Origin: Planctomycetales bacterium
GTDB taxonomy: Bacteria > Planctomycetota > Phycisphaerae > SM23-33
Direction: 5' to 3'
DNA length: 56,405 bases
Assembly (NCBI GenBank): GCA_030612725.1
Contig: JAUWNJ010000019.1
Coordinates: 1-56,405 of the forward strand
Of this stretch, positions 25,199-34,509 are shown piece by piece (the stretch's first letter is position 1; every line of letters starts with the position of its first letter). The notes beneath the pieces were generated by a model, which saw only the letters and a program-made list of their open reading frames with translations, had not been told where the DNA came from and searched no databases. The translations under genes and the position numbers were made by a program.

Positions 25199-26503
25199 CT
25201 ACTGACAACCGGTTACTAACGCCTGGTCCAGGTCGGCCTTTATGTCTTCGACGTCCTCGATACCGACGCAAAGGCGAATGTATTCGGGGGAAACGCCCGC
25301 TGCTGCCTGCTCGGATTCGGTGAGTTGTTGGTGCGTCGTCGAGGCAGGATGTATCACCAGCGTCTTGGCGTCGCCGATGTTGGCAAGGTGACTGGCAAGT
25401 TTTACGGCGTTAATGAACTTTTCGCCGGCGTCCCTGCCGCCCTTGATTCCGAAACCGATAATCGCCCCCGCTCCGGCAGGAAGATATTTCTTCGCGTTCC
25501 CGTGGTGTGGGTGATCGGGCAGGCCGGGGTAGTTGACCCATTCAACGGCCGGGTGCTTCACGAGCCACTCGGCGACCGCCTGGGCGTTTTCACAATGCCT
25601 GGGCATACGGAGGTGCAGCGTCTCAATGCCTAGCAGGAACAGGAAAGCCGCAAACGGACTCATGCACCCGCCCATATCCCGCAGCAAATGCGTGCGTATG
25701 TGCACGATGTAGGCAATGTTGCCGATGGGTTTCAGCGACTCGGTGAAGACCATGCCGTGATAGGCGTCATCCGGCGAGCAGAACTCCGGCCACTTGTCGG
25801 GATTATCGGCCCAGGGAAAATTACCACTGTCCACGATCGCTCCGCCGACGTGCACGCCGTGTCCTCCGATGAACTTCGTCGTCGAATAGACCACAATGTC
25901 GATACCGTGCTCGATGGGTCTGAACAGCATCGGCGTAGCAACCGTATTGTCGCAAATGACGGGCAGGCCTAGTTCATGGGCAATGTCGCTTATTTTTCGG
26001 AAGTCAGGCACGTCGTTCTTCGGGTTGCCGATTGTCTCAAGATAAACGCATCGCGTGTTTTCGTCGGCGAGTTCCTTGATTTTTCCGGGATTGTCCGGCC
26101 CGAAAAATCTCACCTCGATTCCGAGGTTTTTGAATGTCTGCGTGAAGAGTGTCCACGTTCCGCCATAGAGGCTGGTTGAGGAAATGATGTTCTGCCCGGT
26201 ATGAGTGATGGTCAGAATGGCCGCCGAAATAGCAGCCATTCCGCTGGCGAATGTCAGCCCCGCAGCCCCGCCGTCCATCGCGGCCAGACGCTTCTCCAGC
26301 ACGTCGCAGGTTGGATTCATCAGCCGGGAGTAAATGTTGCCGAACTCTTTCAGGGCAAACAGGTCGGCGGCATGTTTGGTGTCGCGGAAGTTATACGCGG
26401 CAGTGGCGTAGATAGGCGTCGCCCGCGCACCGGTGGTCGGGTCGGGCTCCTGACCTGCGTGCAGCGCTTTCGTTGCCAAACGATATTGCTTCTCGTCGTT
26501 CAT
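25199..26503 (-). CDS. metY: O-acetylhomoserine sulfhydrylase
   Basis: The protein has 434 residues from ATG 26503, which follows GGAAGGACGGACC. It resembles O-acetylhomoserine (thiol)-lyases: [20 protein letters not shown] near the N terminus, [20 protein letters not shown], and the PLP lysine K210 in [20 protein letters not shown]. The length of about 430 residues is typical of MetY and longer than the gamma-synthase group. It makes homocysteine from O-acetylhomoserine and sulfide, the product of the MetX domain encoded next. It is the first gene of the minus-strand operon; a 12-bp palindrome lies about 100 bases upstream. Confidence 0.92.
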   Translation of the reverse strand: MNDEKQYRLATKALHAGQEPDPTTGARATPIYATAAYNFRDTKHAADLFALKEFGNIYSRLMNPTCDVLEKRLAAMDGGAAGLTFASGMAAISAAILTITHTGQNIISSTSLYGGTWTLFTQTFKNLGIEVRFFGPDNPGKIKELADENTRCVYLETIGNPKNDVPDFRKISDIAHELGLPVICDNTVATPMLFRPIEHGIDIVVYSTTKFIGGHGVHVGGAIVDSGNFPWADNPDKWPEFCSPDDAYHGMVFTESLKPIGNIAYIVHIRTHLLRDMGGCMSPFAAFLFLLGIETLHLRMPRHCENAQAVAEWLVKHPAVEWVNYPGLPDHPHHGNAKKYLPAGAGAIIGFGIKGGRDAGEKFINAVKLASHLANIGDAKTLVIHPASTTHQQLTESEQAAAGVSPEYIRLCVGIEDVEDIKADLDQALVTGCQ

Positions 26504-26603
26504 GGTCCGTCCTTCCATAATGCCTTACCAAGATTATGAACGATAACAGGCCCTGCGTGATTTTACCAGTGAGAGAGCGCGAAAGGGCGCATAAGTTTCG
26601 GCG

Positions 26604-26631
26604 AACGACGTTGATTATTATCAACGTCGTT
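26604..26631. promoter_or_regulatory. 12-bp inverted repeat upstream of metY, candidate operator
   Basis: Arms AACGACGTTGAT and ATCAACGTCGTT are exact reverse complements around TATT. A third half-like copy, AATCAACGTC, follows at 26638-26647. It lies about 100 bases upstream of metY on the transcribed side. It could be an operator for a methionine-pathway regulator or a leader hairpin. No SAM riboswitch core was recognised. The rest of the 26519-26921 gap shows only a GGGGA-CATA-TCCCC hairpin near 26687-26702 and no gene. Confidence 0.45.
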
Positions 26632-26921
26632 GACGGGAATCAACGTCTGTCTGCAAAGCGTATTCAGGCTTTGAAACGGGGATTGCCGGGGACATATCCC
26701 CCGACGAACAGAAGTGCGTGTTGATTAATCTAAACGCCAACGTCAAAGACGGTAGAAATTACCCGGACTAACATAAATTTTCGTTACATAATGCCTTGTG
26801 TTTGCAGACGTTAGGAAAGACACCCATCGCCGCCGGCAGGCGGAAGCGGCACGATAATTGCATTTCTTTACAGTGAGGAACAGCCTATTAATGGCTGGAA
26901 TCGCCTCAGGAGGCGAAAATA

Positions 26922-27200
26922 ATGAAAGAACAGATCGTTCGTGAACGAATTGCCGAATTGGCCGACGCCCTTTCGGCTTTGCCCAAAACGGGCGGGAAAT
27001 CCACATCGATGGGAACATACACACCCAACACTTCGGCTACACCGACGCGGAAGATCGAGGAGATGCTTGACCAGATCAGATTGCAGATGAAGTATTTGAT
27101 GTTCGATATGGAGGCCACCAGGCGCGAAAACAGTTACCTGCGTGAGATGCTTGAACACCGCTGGAACAGCGGAGGCCCAACGGATAAAGACAATACGTAG
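26922..27200 (+). CDS. Small coiled-coil protein of unknown function
   Basis: This 92-residue protein has a strong AGGAGG ribosome site seven bases before the ATG. It has a helical N terminus (MKEQIVRERIAELADALSAL), a Ser/Thr/Pro-rich linker, and a second helix (IEEMLDQIRLQMKYLMFDME) that continues as a likely coiled coil to residue 80. There is no signal peptide. No family was recognised. A perfect hairpin follows its stop, and lexA comes next on the same strand. Confidence 0.7.
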   Translation: MKEQIVRERIAELADALSALPKTGGKSTSMGTYTPNTSATPTRKIEEMLDQIRLQMKYLMFDMEATRRENSYLREMLEHRWNSGGPTDKDNT

Positions 27201-27220
27201 TAAGAGTCCCCTCTCAAAAC

Positions 27221-27268
27221 CATGCCTCGCTATGCGTAGTGATGCTACGCATAGCGAGGCATGTGTTT
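27221..27268 (+). terminator. Perfect hairpin with T-run after the coiled-coil gene
   Basis: Arms CATGCCTCGCTATGCGTAG (27221-27239) and its exact complement (27245-27263) surround TGATG, and TGTTTTT follows. The stem plus T-run suits a Rho-independent terminator separating the small gene from lexA. The long perfect stem also suits a repeat element. Confidence 0.6.
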
Positions 27269-27495
27269 TTAATCCCCGAAAAAAAAACTGGAGTCAATCT
27301 TGCAGTTCGTACGATGTTAGGATAGAGTCTGACACTGAAATAAGGATTTGGAAATGGGAATGGAATTACCAATCTGCCAATTCGGGCCTGGTGGCCAGTA
27401 CGTTTATCCTTATCCCCCGAGCGCCGACCCCCTGCCGACAACGCTGGAATTAGAGCCTGCCGTTGTCGCCAAAACCGAGAGTCAGGAGACCGAGC

Positions 27496-28104
27496 ATGCA
27501 GACAGTTACGCCTCGTCAGATGGAAGTCCTCTTGTATGTGCGAGATTATCGCGTCAAACAGGGCTATTCCCCCACGATGCAGGAGATTGGAAACCATCTG
27601 CACGTAAGCAGAGTAACCGTCTTCGAGCACATCGGGGCGCTCGAAAAAAAGGGCCTGCTCCTGCGGGGTCTCAAACACAGCGCCCGCTCTTTGCAACTGT
27701 CTGATGACGTGGCTTTTCCCGACGAACCCCGCGGCACCCGTTTTCCGTTGGCGGGGCAAATCGCCGCCGGTGAACCCATCGAGGCAGTGGAGCAAAACGA
27801 ATCCATCGACCTGGAAGAAATGTTCGCCAACACCGGTGAAACCTTCTGCCTGCGCGTAACAGGACTAAGCATGATCGACGAACAGATACGCGACGGCGAC
27901 TACGTCATCTGCCGGAGAACCCGCGAAGCATCCGACGGCGAAACCGTCGTCGCCCTGCTGGACAACGGTGAAGCCACACTGAAAAAATTCTACCGCGAGG
28001 CCGACAGAATACGCCTCCAACCGGCCAATCCGGATTTCTCTCCCATCTACGCCGACAACGTCAGCATCCAGGGCGTGGTGATAGGCGTGATTAGAAAGTT
28101 CTGA
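27496..28104 (+). CDS. lexA: LexA-family SOS repressor
   Basis: The protein has 202 residues from ATG 27496 (AGGAGACCGAGC upstream). The N-terminal winged helix (TPRQMEVLLYVRDYRVKQGY, then ISE-like MQEIGNHLHVSRVTVFEHIG) binds DNA. The C-terminal S24 protease domain has the self-cleavage site A91-G92 in GQIAAGEPIEAVE, the nucleophile S125 in VTGLSMIDEQIRDGDYVI and the base K163 in NGEATLKKFY. The common GDSM motif is GLSM here. Autocleavage on RecA filaments would derepress SOS genes. uvrA in this window is a natural target but its site is unproven. The HTH recognition helix differs from that of E. coli, so the operator is probably different too. Confidence 0.95.
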   Translation: MQTVTPRQMEVLLYVRDYRVKQGYSPTMQEIGNHLHVSRVTVFEHIGALEKKGLLLRGLKHSARSLQLSDDVAFPDEPRGTRFPLAGQIAAGEPIEAVEQNESIDLEEMFANTGETFCLRVTGLSMIDEQIRDGDYVICRRTREASDGETVVALLDNGEATLKKFYREADRIRLQPANPDFSPIYADNVSIQGVVIGVIRKF

Positions 28105-28182
28105 AAGAGAATCAGCAGGGATGCAGGTCGTAGCGAAGTGAATACTCGCATCCCTGCTGATTCTTTCCTGCTAATTTTTTCT
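28103..28182 (+). terminator. Inverted repeat with T-run after lexA
   Basis: GAATCAGCAGGGATGC (28109-28124) pairs perfectly with GCATCCCTGCTGATTC (28148-28163), with flanking GAAAGA/TCTTTC. The left arm begins in the lexA stop codon region, and a T-rich stretch (TAATTTTTTC) follows about ten bases after the stem. It is a plausible terminator for lexA. Confidence 0.5.
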
Positions 28183-28253
28183 CGCTGGACAATAACTCCC
28201 GGGCAGGTGCATAATAAGGGGCTTGAGTATCTTCAGGGTTGAGGGAGTTGAAA

Positions 28254-28709
28254 ATGAAAGTTTCGGATTACCTGACGTTAGAGCATGTCGTGCTTTTGAC
28301 AGGAACGACGAAGGCCGATGTTCTTGACGAATTGGTATCTACTGCTGATGATTTCAGCAAGAACATTACTATAGAAGAACTCCGCCAGGCGATCTGGGAG
28401 CGAGAGAAGATGATGAGCACCGGCATAGGCCAGGGGCTTGGTATTCCTCACGTTCGTCTTCCGGGACTACCCGACGCCGCAATGGCCGTCGGCGTCAGCC
28501 AGGCGGGAATAGCCGACTACGAAAGCCTCGACAATCTACCCGTACACATCATCGTACTCATCGCCGCTCCGCAGGGTAAGCATGAAATTTATATACGGCT
28601 CCTCGCCAAAGTTGCCAACGTCCTCAAGCAGGACGACATCCGCAAGGCAATCGCCGAGGCGGGCGACCCCGCCGAGGTCTATCGCATACTCACCGAAGGT
28701 AAGGTATGA
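28254..28709 (+). CDS. PTS EIIA type-2 (nitrogen-regulatory-like) domain protein
   Basis: The protein has 151 residues from ATG 28254 (GAGGGAG upstream) and is a single PTS EIIA domain of the mannitol/fructose/Ntr type. The phospho-acceptor histidine is in GLGIPHVRLPGLPDAAMAVG. Other family blocks are EREKMMSTGIGQGL and VHIIVLIAAPQGKHEIYIRL. There is no EIIB or EIIC partner nearby, so a regulatory, not transport, role is likely. Its stop codon overlaps the start of the first antiporter gene (ATGA), implying translational coupling. In E. coli EIIA-Ntr controls potassium transport; here the partner may be the antiporters. Confidence 0.88.
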   Translation: MKVSDYLTLEHVVLLTGTTKADVLDELVSTADDFSKNITIEELRQAIWEREKMMSTGIGQGLGIPHVRLPGLPDAAMAVGVSQAGIADYESLDNLPVHIIVLIAAPQGKHEIYIRLLAKVANVLKQDDIRKAIAEAGDPAEVYRILTEGKV

Positions 28710-30415
28710 CTCCTGCCATTGCAGTCTTGCTCGCCCAAGCGCCTCTCCCGACGCTTCTGGTCATCGGTCTTGCAATCCTTTTCGGTACAATCGGCGCGAA
28801 GATATTCCAGAAACTGCGCATTCCCCAGGTCGTCGGTTACATCGCAATCGGCGTAGCCATCGGCCAGTCGGGGTTGGGCTTCATCACGGAAGAGACGATC
28901 CAGAACCTGATGCCGTTTAATTTTTTCGCCCTTGGAATAATCGGGTTCATGATCGGAGGCGAACTTCATCGCGACATTTTCCGGAAGTACGGTCGGCAAT
29001 TTTTCGCTATCCTTTTTGCTGAGGGAATCGGCGCATTTCTTACCGTCAGCATTCTGATTACCGTCGTTTCATTGCTTCTCGGGCTGGGCGTAGCGACATC
29101 TGTCGCACTGGGTATCGTTCTCGGTTCGATAGCCTCGGCGACAGCTCCCGCTGCAACGACCAGCGTGCTTTGGGAGTACAAAACCCGCGGAGTGCTCACC
29201 ACGGCAATCTTTGCCATCGTGGCAATGGATGACGCACTGGCGCTGATTCTTTTCAGTATCGCATCGACTGTGGCGATGAGGCTTATCGGCGACGCTTCGG
29301 GCGGTTTTTTTGTCATGTTGGGCGAGGCTGGACGCGAACTGATCGGAGCGACTCTGCTGGGGGTGGTTGTCGGATTCGGACTGAATTACATTCTCCGCCG
29401 CATCAGGGAACGAGACAAATCGCTGGCGTTCATCATAGGCGCGATGACGGTGGTAATCGGAATATCCCTGGCGCTCGACCTCGACCGCATACTTGCAGCA
29501 ATGGCGCTTGGCGTAACGCTGGCGAACCTCGCCCCACGACGAAGCCGGGAAAGTTTCGACATCGTCGAACGATTCGCCCCGCCGATATACGTCCTGTTCT
29601 TCGTTATCGCCGGCGCACGACTTCACATACAAGGGATGCCCGGATGGATATGGGTACTCGTTTTACCATACCTCGTCGGGATGGGAATGGGCAAGGTGAT
29701 TGGTACATATATCGCCGCGCGATGGACAAATGCAGCCCCGGCGCTGCGCAAGTACCTGGGTATATGCTTGTTCAGCCAGGCAGGCGTGGCAGTAGGACTT
29801 TCGATCCTCGCCAGTCATCGTTTCAAGGATTTTTCGGCCGGTGGCGTAGATTTCGGCATGCTGATTATCATGATCATCGCCGCGACGACCTTCGTTGCAG
29901 AAATCATAGGACCGCCGTGCGTGAAACTCGCCGTCAAAAAGGCCGGCGAGGTCGGGCTTAACGTTACCGAAGAAGACCTCATGCTCTCCTACAGCGCCGG
30001 GGACATGATCGACAGCGCCCTTCCGTCTTTCACGGAAAACACGACACTGACGAATATCCTCCGCACTATCGCCGAGACCGACGCGATGTCATATCCGGTT
30101 ACCGACGCCTACGGAAAACTCACCGGCATCATTACCATCGACGAACTCAAGAGGACATTCGTAGCCGAGGGTCTGACGGACTGGCTTTTGGCGTTTGACC
30201 TGATGAGGCCTGTTCCCGATACCGTAACGATTCAAACCCCGCTGGATGAAGCAGTTACACGAATGCGCGAACAGGAACTGGAATACCTTCCCGTAGTAGC
30301 AGCCGAAGGCGATACGCATCTGGCGGGCATGTTGGAACTGGCAGCCGTCAATCGTTCGCTCTCGCGGGAAGTGCTTCGCAGGCAACAACTGGCCGACGGA
30401 CCAATCGAAGAATAA
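28706..30415 (+). CDS. Cation/proton antiporter (CPA2, KefB-like) with CBS pair, copy 1
   Basis: This 569-residue membrane protein has about 12 helices (residues 1-400) of the monovalent cation:proton antiporter-2 family, with signatures VGYIAIGVAIGQSGLGFITE and ATAPAATTSVLWEY, and the acidic pair in FAIVAMDDALALILF. Residues of about 440-555 form two CBS domains (TDAMSYPVTDAYGKLTGIIT; MREQELEYLPVV). CBS domains often bind adenosine nucleotides and gate activity. The gene overlaps the end of the EIIA gene and is followed by a close paralogue three bases later. K+ or Na+ as substrate cannot be told apart by eye. Confidence 0.9.
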   Translation: MTPAIAVLLAQAPLPTLLVIGLAILFGTIGAKIFQKLRIPQVVGYIAIGVAIGQSGLGFITEETIQNLMPFNFFALGIIGFMIGGELHRDIFRKYGRQFFAILFAEGIGAFLTVSILITVVSLLLGLGVATSVALGIVLGSIASATAPAATTSVLWEYKTRGVLTTAIFAIVAMDDALALILFSIASTVAMRLIGDASGGFFVMLGEAGRELIGATLLGVVVGFGLNYILRRIRERDKSLAFIIGAMTVVIGISLALDLDRILAAMALGVTLANLAPRRSRESFDIVERFAPPIYVLFFVIAGARLHIQGMPGWIWVLVLPYLVGMGMGKVIGTYIAARWTNAAPALRKYLGICLFSQAGVAVGLSILASHRFKDFSAGGVDFGMLIIMIIAATTFVAEIIGPPCVKLAVKKAGEVGLNVTEEDLMLSYSAGDMIDSALPSFTENTTLTNILRTIAETDAMSYPVTDAYGKLTGIITIDELKRTFVAEGLTDWLLAFDLMRPVPDTVTIQTPLDEAVTRMREQELEYLPVVAAEGDTHLAGMLELAAVNRSLSREVLRRQQLADGPIEE

Positions 30416-30418
30416 GAC

Positions 30419-32098
30419 ATGAGTCCCGAAATAATATCCTCGGTAGTCCAAACGCATCTACCGGTACTCATGGTCATCGGCTTGGCGATTTTCTTCGGGA
30501 CGATCGGCGCGAAGATTTTCCAGTGGCTGAAAATTCCGCAGGTTGTGGGTTACATCGCTATCGGTGTTATTGTCGGGCGGACGGGGCTGGGGGCCATTGA
30601 CGACGCAACGATCAAAAGCCTGCTACCGTTCAACTTTTTCGCTCTTGGAATAATCGGTTTTATGATCGGCGGGGAACTGCACCGCGACGTTTTCCGTAAA
30701 TATGGTCGGCAATTCTTTACCATCCTCTTCGCTGAGGGAATTGGCGCGTTCGTCGCCGTGTCCATTCTGGTCGGCGTAATAGCGATGCTGTTGGGGCAGT
30801 CACCGGGGGTTTCGGTCGCGCTGGGGCTGGTGTTCGGCGCGATTTCGTCGGCGACCGCGCCGGCAGCAACGGTAAGCGTACTGTGGGAGTACAAGACCCG
30901 CGGCGTGCTGACCACGGCGGTCTTTGCCATCGTCGCTCTGGACGACGCGCTGGCGCTGATACTGTTCAGCGTCGCCGCCAGTATAGCCGGTAAATTCGTA
31001 AATCCCGATTCGACCGGTATCATCGAAACACTGGGGCACGCCGGATGGGAACTTGTCGGAGCGGTGGTACTGGGCGTAATGGCAGGTTTCATACTTAACT
31101 TCGTCCTGCGAATCGTCCGCGACCCGGAAAAATCGCTGGCATTTATTATCGGCGTGATGCTGCTTGTTATCGGTTCTGCAAGGGTATTCGGTTTTGATCT
31201 CATCCTCGCAGCCATGACGTTGGGCGTGGTGCTGTCGAACCTTGCGCCCCGTCGAAGCCGGGAAACTTTTCACGTCGTCGAGCGATTTGCCCAGCCGATA
31301 TACGTTCTGTTCTTCGTTATCGCCGGTGCACGCCTGCACATCCAGGGGATGCACGCGTGGATGTGGGTGCTTGTCATACCGTATATCATCGGGCGGTCTG
31401 CCGGTAAGATAATCGGCGCGAACATCGGTGCACGCCTGGCCGGGGCGGCTCCGGTCCTTCGCAAATACCTCGGACTGTGCCTGTTCAGTCAGGCCGGTGT
31501 GGCTGTGGGACTGTCCATCATCGCGGGCGAAAAATTCGGCGGCGATATCGGTATAGCCATTATCACAATCATCGCCGCGACGACCTTCGTTGCGGAGATC
31601 ATAGGACCGCCGTGCGTGAAACTCGCCGTCAAGGCCGCAGGCGAAATCGGGCTGAACGTTACCGAAGAAGACCTTGTGCAAACATATACCGCCGGGGAGA
31701 TGATGAATCGCACCTGCCCGACATTCACCGAAAACGCCCGGCTTACAGACATCTTCCGCACAATCGCCGAGACCGACGCGATGTCTTATCCCGTTACTGA
31801 CGCTGACGGCAAACTCATCGGCATTATCACGCTCGAAGAACTAAAAAGGTCTTTCAGTGCCGAAGGTTTGACGGACTGGCTGGTCGCCTACGACGTAATG
31901 ACGCCCGTTCCGGACACCGTTACCGAGCAGACCGGTCTGGCCGAAGCCATTACTCGAATGCGCGAACAGGAACTCGAATACCTTCCCGTCGTCGCCGGCG
32001 AAGAAGACGCAAAACTGGCGGGTATGCTCGAACTCCGCGCCGTCAACCGCTCGATTTCACAGGAAATACTTCGCAGGCAACGACTGGCAGACGGCTGA
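30419..32098 (+). CDS. Cation/proton antiporter (CPA2, KefB-like) with CBS pair, copy 2
   Basis: This 559-residue close paralogue of the preceding gene has the same architecture: about 12 helices, a shared VALDDALALILFSVAASIAG segment and a C-terminal CBS pair. Differences cluster in the first helix region, the loop following LLGQSPGVSVALG and the last helix loop. It starts three bases after the stop of copy 1 with no strong Shine-Dalgarno site, so translation is likely coupled. Such a tandem pair points to gene duplication, and the two products may form a heterodimer or serve different cations. Confidence 0.9.
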   Translation: MSPEIISSVVQTHLPVLMVIGLAIFFGTIGAKIFQWLKIPQVVGYIAIGVIVGRTGLGAIDDATIKSLLPFNFFALGIIGFMIGGELHRDVFRKYGRQFFTILFAEGIGAFVAVSILVGVIAMLLGQSPGVSVALGLVFGAISSATAPAATVSVLWEYKTRGVLTTAVFAIVALDDALALILFSVAASIAGKFVNPDSTGIIETLGHAGWELVGAVVLGVMAGFILNFVLRIVRDPEKSLAFIIGVMLLVIGSARVFGFDLILAAMTLGVVLSNLAPRRSRETFHVVERFAQPIYVLFFVIAGARLHIQGMHAWMWVLVIPYIIGRSAGKIIGANIGARLAGAAPVLRKYLGLCLFSQAGVAVGLSIIAGEKFGGDIGIAIITIIAATTFVAEIIGPPCVKLAVKAAGEIGLNVTEEDLVQTYTAGEMMNRTCPTFTENARLTDIFRTIAETDAMSYPVTDADGKLIGIITLEELKRSFSAEGLTDWLVAYDVMTPVPDTVTEQTGLAEAITRMREQELEYLPVVAGEEDAKLAGMLELRAVNRSISQEILRRQRLADG

Positions 32099-32123
32099 TC
32101 CCGAAGGCAAGGAAAGTAGGGAA

Positions 32124-32155
32124 AAGGTGGGACTCTGTTTCACTCCGTGCCAGCA
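32124..32155. repeat. Degenerate half of the GTAGGCTGGGACGG repeat
   Basis: GAAAAGGTGGGACTCTGTTT followed by CACTCCGTGCCAGC resembles the right arm of the element at 11422-11456, with several changes. It is a solo half between the convergent second antiporter and glmS. Confidence 0.5.
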
Positions 32156-32167
32156 CCCGCTCGTTAA

Positions 32168-34012
32168 TCATTCGACCGTAACAGATTTTGCGAGGTTTCG
32201 TGGTTTATCGACGTTGCAGCCACGGGCAACGGCTGCGTGATATGCGAGCAGTTGCAGCGGTACGACGGTAAGCAGAGGCTGGAGCGCGGGCGGGCAATCG
32301 GGGATGTAGAATACGTGCTCGGCGTATTGAGCGATGCGGTCGTCGCCTTCGGTGGCCACGGCAATGACTGTCCCGCCACGAGCGCGAACCTCCTCAATGT
32401 TGCCTATAATCTTGTCGTAAGTTTCGCAACGAGGGGCCACGAACACCACGGGCATTCCCTCGGCTATCAGGGCTATGGGTCCGTGCTTCATCTCCGCAGC
32501 CGGTAGTCCCTCGGCGTGAATGTAACTGATTTCCTTGAGTTTCAGCGCGCCTTCCAGCGCGACGGGATAGTTGTATCCTCGTCCGAGGAACAGCCAGTTA
32601 TCGTGATCGACACAAGCGCCCACTGCCTGTTTTATCGCGTCCGACTGGGCGAGGACCGTCTCGATCTTGTCGGGAATGGCTTGGAGTTCTTCCATATATT
32701 GTTTCAGCGTCGTTTCGGACATGAACCGCCGCCGGCCCAGGTAAAGACTAATCAGCGTCAGGACGGTCAGTTGCGATGTGAAGGCCTTGGTGGAGGCGAC
32801 GCCGATTTCAGGTCCGGCGTGGAGGTACACTCCGGCGTCTGTTTCGCGTGCGATGGTCGAGCCTACGACATTGACCACGCCGAGCGTCATCGCGCCTTTG
32901 TGTTCGGCCTCTCGCAAAGCCGCCAGCGTGTCGGCTGTTTCACCGGATTGACTGATAGCGATTACTACTGTCTGGTCTTCGATTATCGGGTTGCGGTAGC
33001 GGAACTCGCTGGCGTACTCAACTTCCGCCGGTATCCGCGCCAGGTCTTCGAAGAGGTATTCCCCGATAAGTCCGGCATGCCACGCCGTCCCGCAGGCAGT
33101 CAGAATGATGCGCCGGGTCTTGACCAATTCGCGCGAAAGGTGCTCGATCCCGCCCAGTTGGATGCGTCCTTCGCGCATGTTCAATCGGCCTCGACAACTG
33201 TTACGCAAGGCTTCGGGCTGCTCGAATATCTCCTTGAGCATGAAGTGCTCGAACTCGCCGAGTGCTATCTGTTCCAGCGACCATTCTATCTGCTGGACCT
33301 GCTTGGAGACCGGAACGTTGTCGATGGTCAGCGTTCGCAGGCCGGCTTCATCTATCACGACCATTTCGTTGTCGTTCAGATAGATGACATTGACTGTGTG
33401 CTCGACGATGGCCGAGGCGTCTGATGCGACGATGTACTCGTCGGCTCCGACTCCGACGATCAGCGGCGAGCCTTTCCGGGCCGCTACTATCATCCCCGGC
33501 TCGTCGGCACAGACCACCGCCAGTCCATAAGTTCCCGCCACCTCGCTCAATGCCTGCTGAACCGCACGGGGCAGGTCGCCGCCGTCGTCGTCGCGGTAGA
33601 ACTCGCTTACCAGGTGGGCAAGGACCTCCGAATCCGTATCGGACCTGAAGGTGTGGCCTTTGTCTTCGAGCACCTGCTTGAGAGCCGCATAGTTTTCGAT
33701 GATACCGTTGTGGACGACGGCGATTCTTCCGGTGCAATCGGTGTGCGGGTGGGCGTTTTCTTCAGTCGGCGCGCCGTGCGTAGCCCAGCGGGTATGAGCG
33801 ATCCCGACCATGCCGGCAGCGAGTTCTGGATGGTCTTCGAGACGATCTTCCAGCCCCGCGATTCGACCTGCCGACTTGCAGAGGTGCAATTGACCGTCGC
33901 GGATGATAGCAACACCGGCTGAATCGTATCCGCGATACTCAAGCCTCTTGAGGCCTTCAATCAGAACCGGTGTGGCACTCTTGCGCCCGACGTATCCTAC
34001 TATTCCACACAT
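32168..34012 (-). CDS. glmS: Glutamine-fructose-6-phosphate aminotransferase
   Basis: The protein has 614 residues from ATG 34012, so that the mature N terminus begins with the catalytic cysteine (MCGIVGYVGRKSATPVLIEG). The glutaminase half has RWATHGAPTEENAHPHTDCT and GKGHTF-like blocks. Two SIS domains follow (SQSGETADTLAALREAEHKG; LFLGRGYNYPVALEGALKL). It makes glucosamine-6-phosphate for peptidoglycan and lipid A precursors. The longer upstream frame is unlikely because it would mask Cys1. No glmS ribozyme was recognised upstream; a repeat pair lies at 34113-34174. It is convergent with the antiporter operon. Confidence 0.97.
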   Translation of the reverse strand: MCGIVGYVGRKSATPVLIEGLKRLEYRGYDSAGVAIIRDGQLHLCKSAGRIAGLEDRLEDHPELAAGMVGIAHTRWATHGAPTEENAHPHTDCTGRIAVVHNGIIENYAALKQVLEDKGHTFRSDTDSEVLAHLVSEFYRDDDGGDLPRAVQQALSEVAGTYGLAVVCADEPGMIVAARKGSPLIVGVGADEYIVASDASAIVEHTVNVIYLNDNEMVVIDEAGLRTLTIDNVPVSKQVQQIEWSLEQIALGEFEHFMLKEIFEQPEALRNSCRGRLNMREGRIQLGGIEHLSRELVKTRRIILTACGTAWHAGLIGEYLFEDLARIPAEVEYASEFRYRNPIIEDQTVVIAISQSGETADTLAALREAEHKGAMTLGVVNVVGSTIARETDAGVYLHAGPEIGVASTKAFTSQLTVLTLISLYLGRRRFMSETTLKQYMEELQAIPDKIETVLAQSDAIKQAVGACVDHDNWLFLGRGYNYPVALEGALKLKEISYIHAEGLPAAEMKHGPIALIAEGMPVVFVAPRCETYDKIIGNIEEVRARGGTVIAVATEGDDRIAQYAEHVFYIPDCPPALQPLLTVVPLQLLAYHAAVARGCNVDKPRNLAKSVTVE

Positions 34013-34112
34013 GATATGTATTTTATCGGTCAACGAGGGATGAGGGTTAGGGAAATGTACCCGCTTCGCAGGTAAAGGTGGGGGAAAACCGGGATGGTTT
34101 TTTTAATTAATT

Positions 34113-34174
34113 CCAGCCCCTACGGGGGCGACAGAAGAAAAGACTTTGTCCTGTGTCGCCCCCGGAGGGGCCGG
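34113..34174. repeat. Inverted repeat, CCAGCCCCTACGGGGGCGACA type
   Basis: Arms 34113-34133 and 34154-34174 (21 bp) pair with two mismatches. They contain GTCGCCCC-type blocks that read CCTACGGGGGCGACA on the left and TGTCGCCCCCGGAGGGG on the right. It lies between glmS and a small minus-strand gene and forms part of no ORF. Confidence 0.7.
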
Positions 34175-34203
34175 AACGTTTTGACTCGCCATTCGCACCC
34201 ACA

Positions 34204-34491
34204 TTATAGAACCCAATCGAGCTGATGACGGGGTGTTGCCGTCAGGGCATCTTCTAACGTTACGAAATTGTCCAACGCCTTCTGGGCAGAGGTGGTCACG
34301 ACGCCGTTGAAGGTCGTAAAGACGTCACTGGCAAGTATCTGCCTGGTATTGGCAAGTCTGGTGCTGCTCACGTTTTGTGCTGTCTTGTTTTCTGTGCTTA
34401 TGCTGCTTTCCTTTCTGCTTACGAGATTGTTGCTGTTCTGATAGAAATCCGCCATCCTTACGTTGGTACTCCCAATTGCTCCCAAGTTCAT
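34204..34491 (-). CDS. Small protein of unknown function behind a folded leader
   Basis: The protein has 95 residues from ATG 34491, which follows a strong GGAGGAGA site; a GTG/ATG a few codons earlier is less likely. It is Asn/Ser/Thr-rich in the first half (for example NLGAIGSTNVRMADFYQNSN) and helical in the second (TSAQKALDNFVTLEDALTA). It has no signal peptide and no transmembrane segment. No family was recognised. A strongly folding 78-nt segment lies about 20 bases upstream. The combination suggests a regulated small gene, but what it does is unknown. Confidence 0.6.
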   Translation of the reverse strand: MNLGAIGSTNVRMADFYQNSNNLVSRKESSISTENKTAQNVSSTRLANTRQILASDVFTTFNGVVTTSAQKALDNFVTLEDALTATPRHQLDWVL

Positions 34492-34509
34492 GTTCGTCTC
34501 CTCCATTCT

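Noticed and set aside
26519-26921. SAM riboswitch before metY
   Set aside because: No SAM-I/II/III/IV core motifs were found; only a palindrome and small hairpins.
27354-27704. Overlapping plus-strand ORF upstream of and across the start of lexA
   Set aside because: It runs through lexA in another frame and has no independent start signal; lexA is clearly the real gene.
33980-34203. glmS ribozyme upstream of glmS
   Set aside because: No conserved ribozyme core was recognised, only an inverted repeat.
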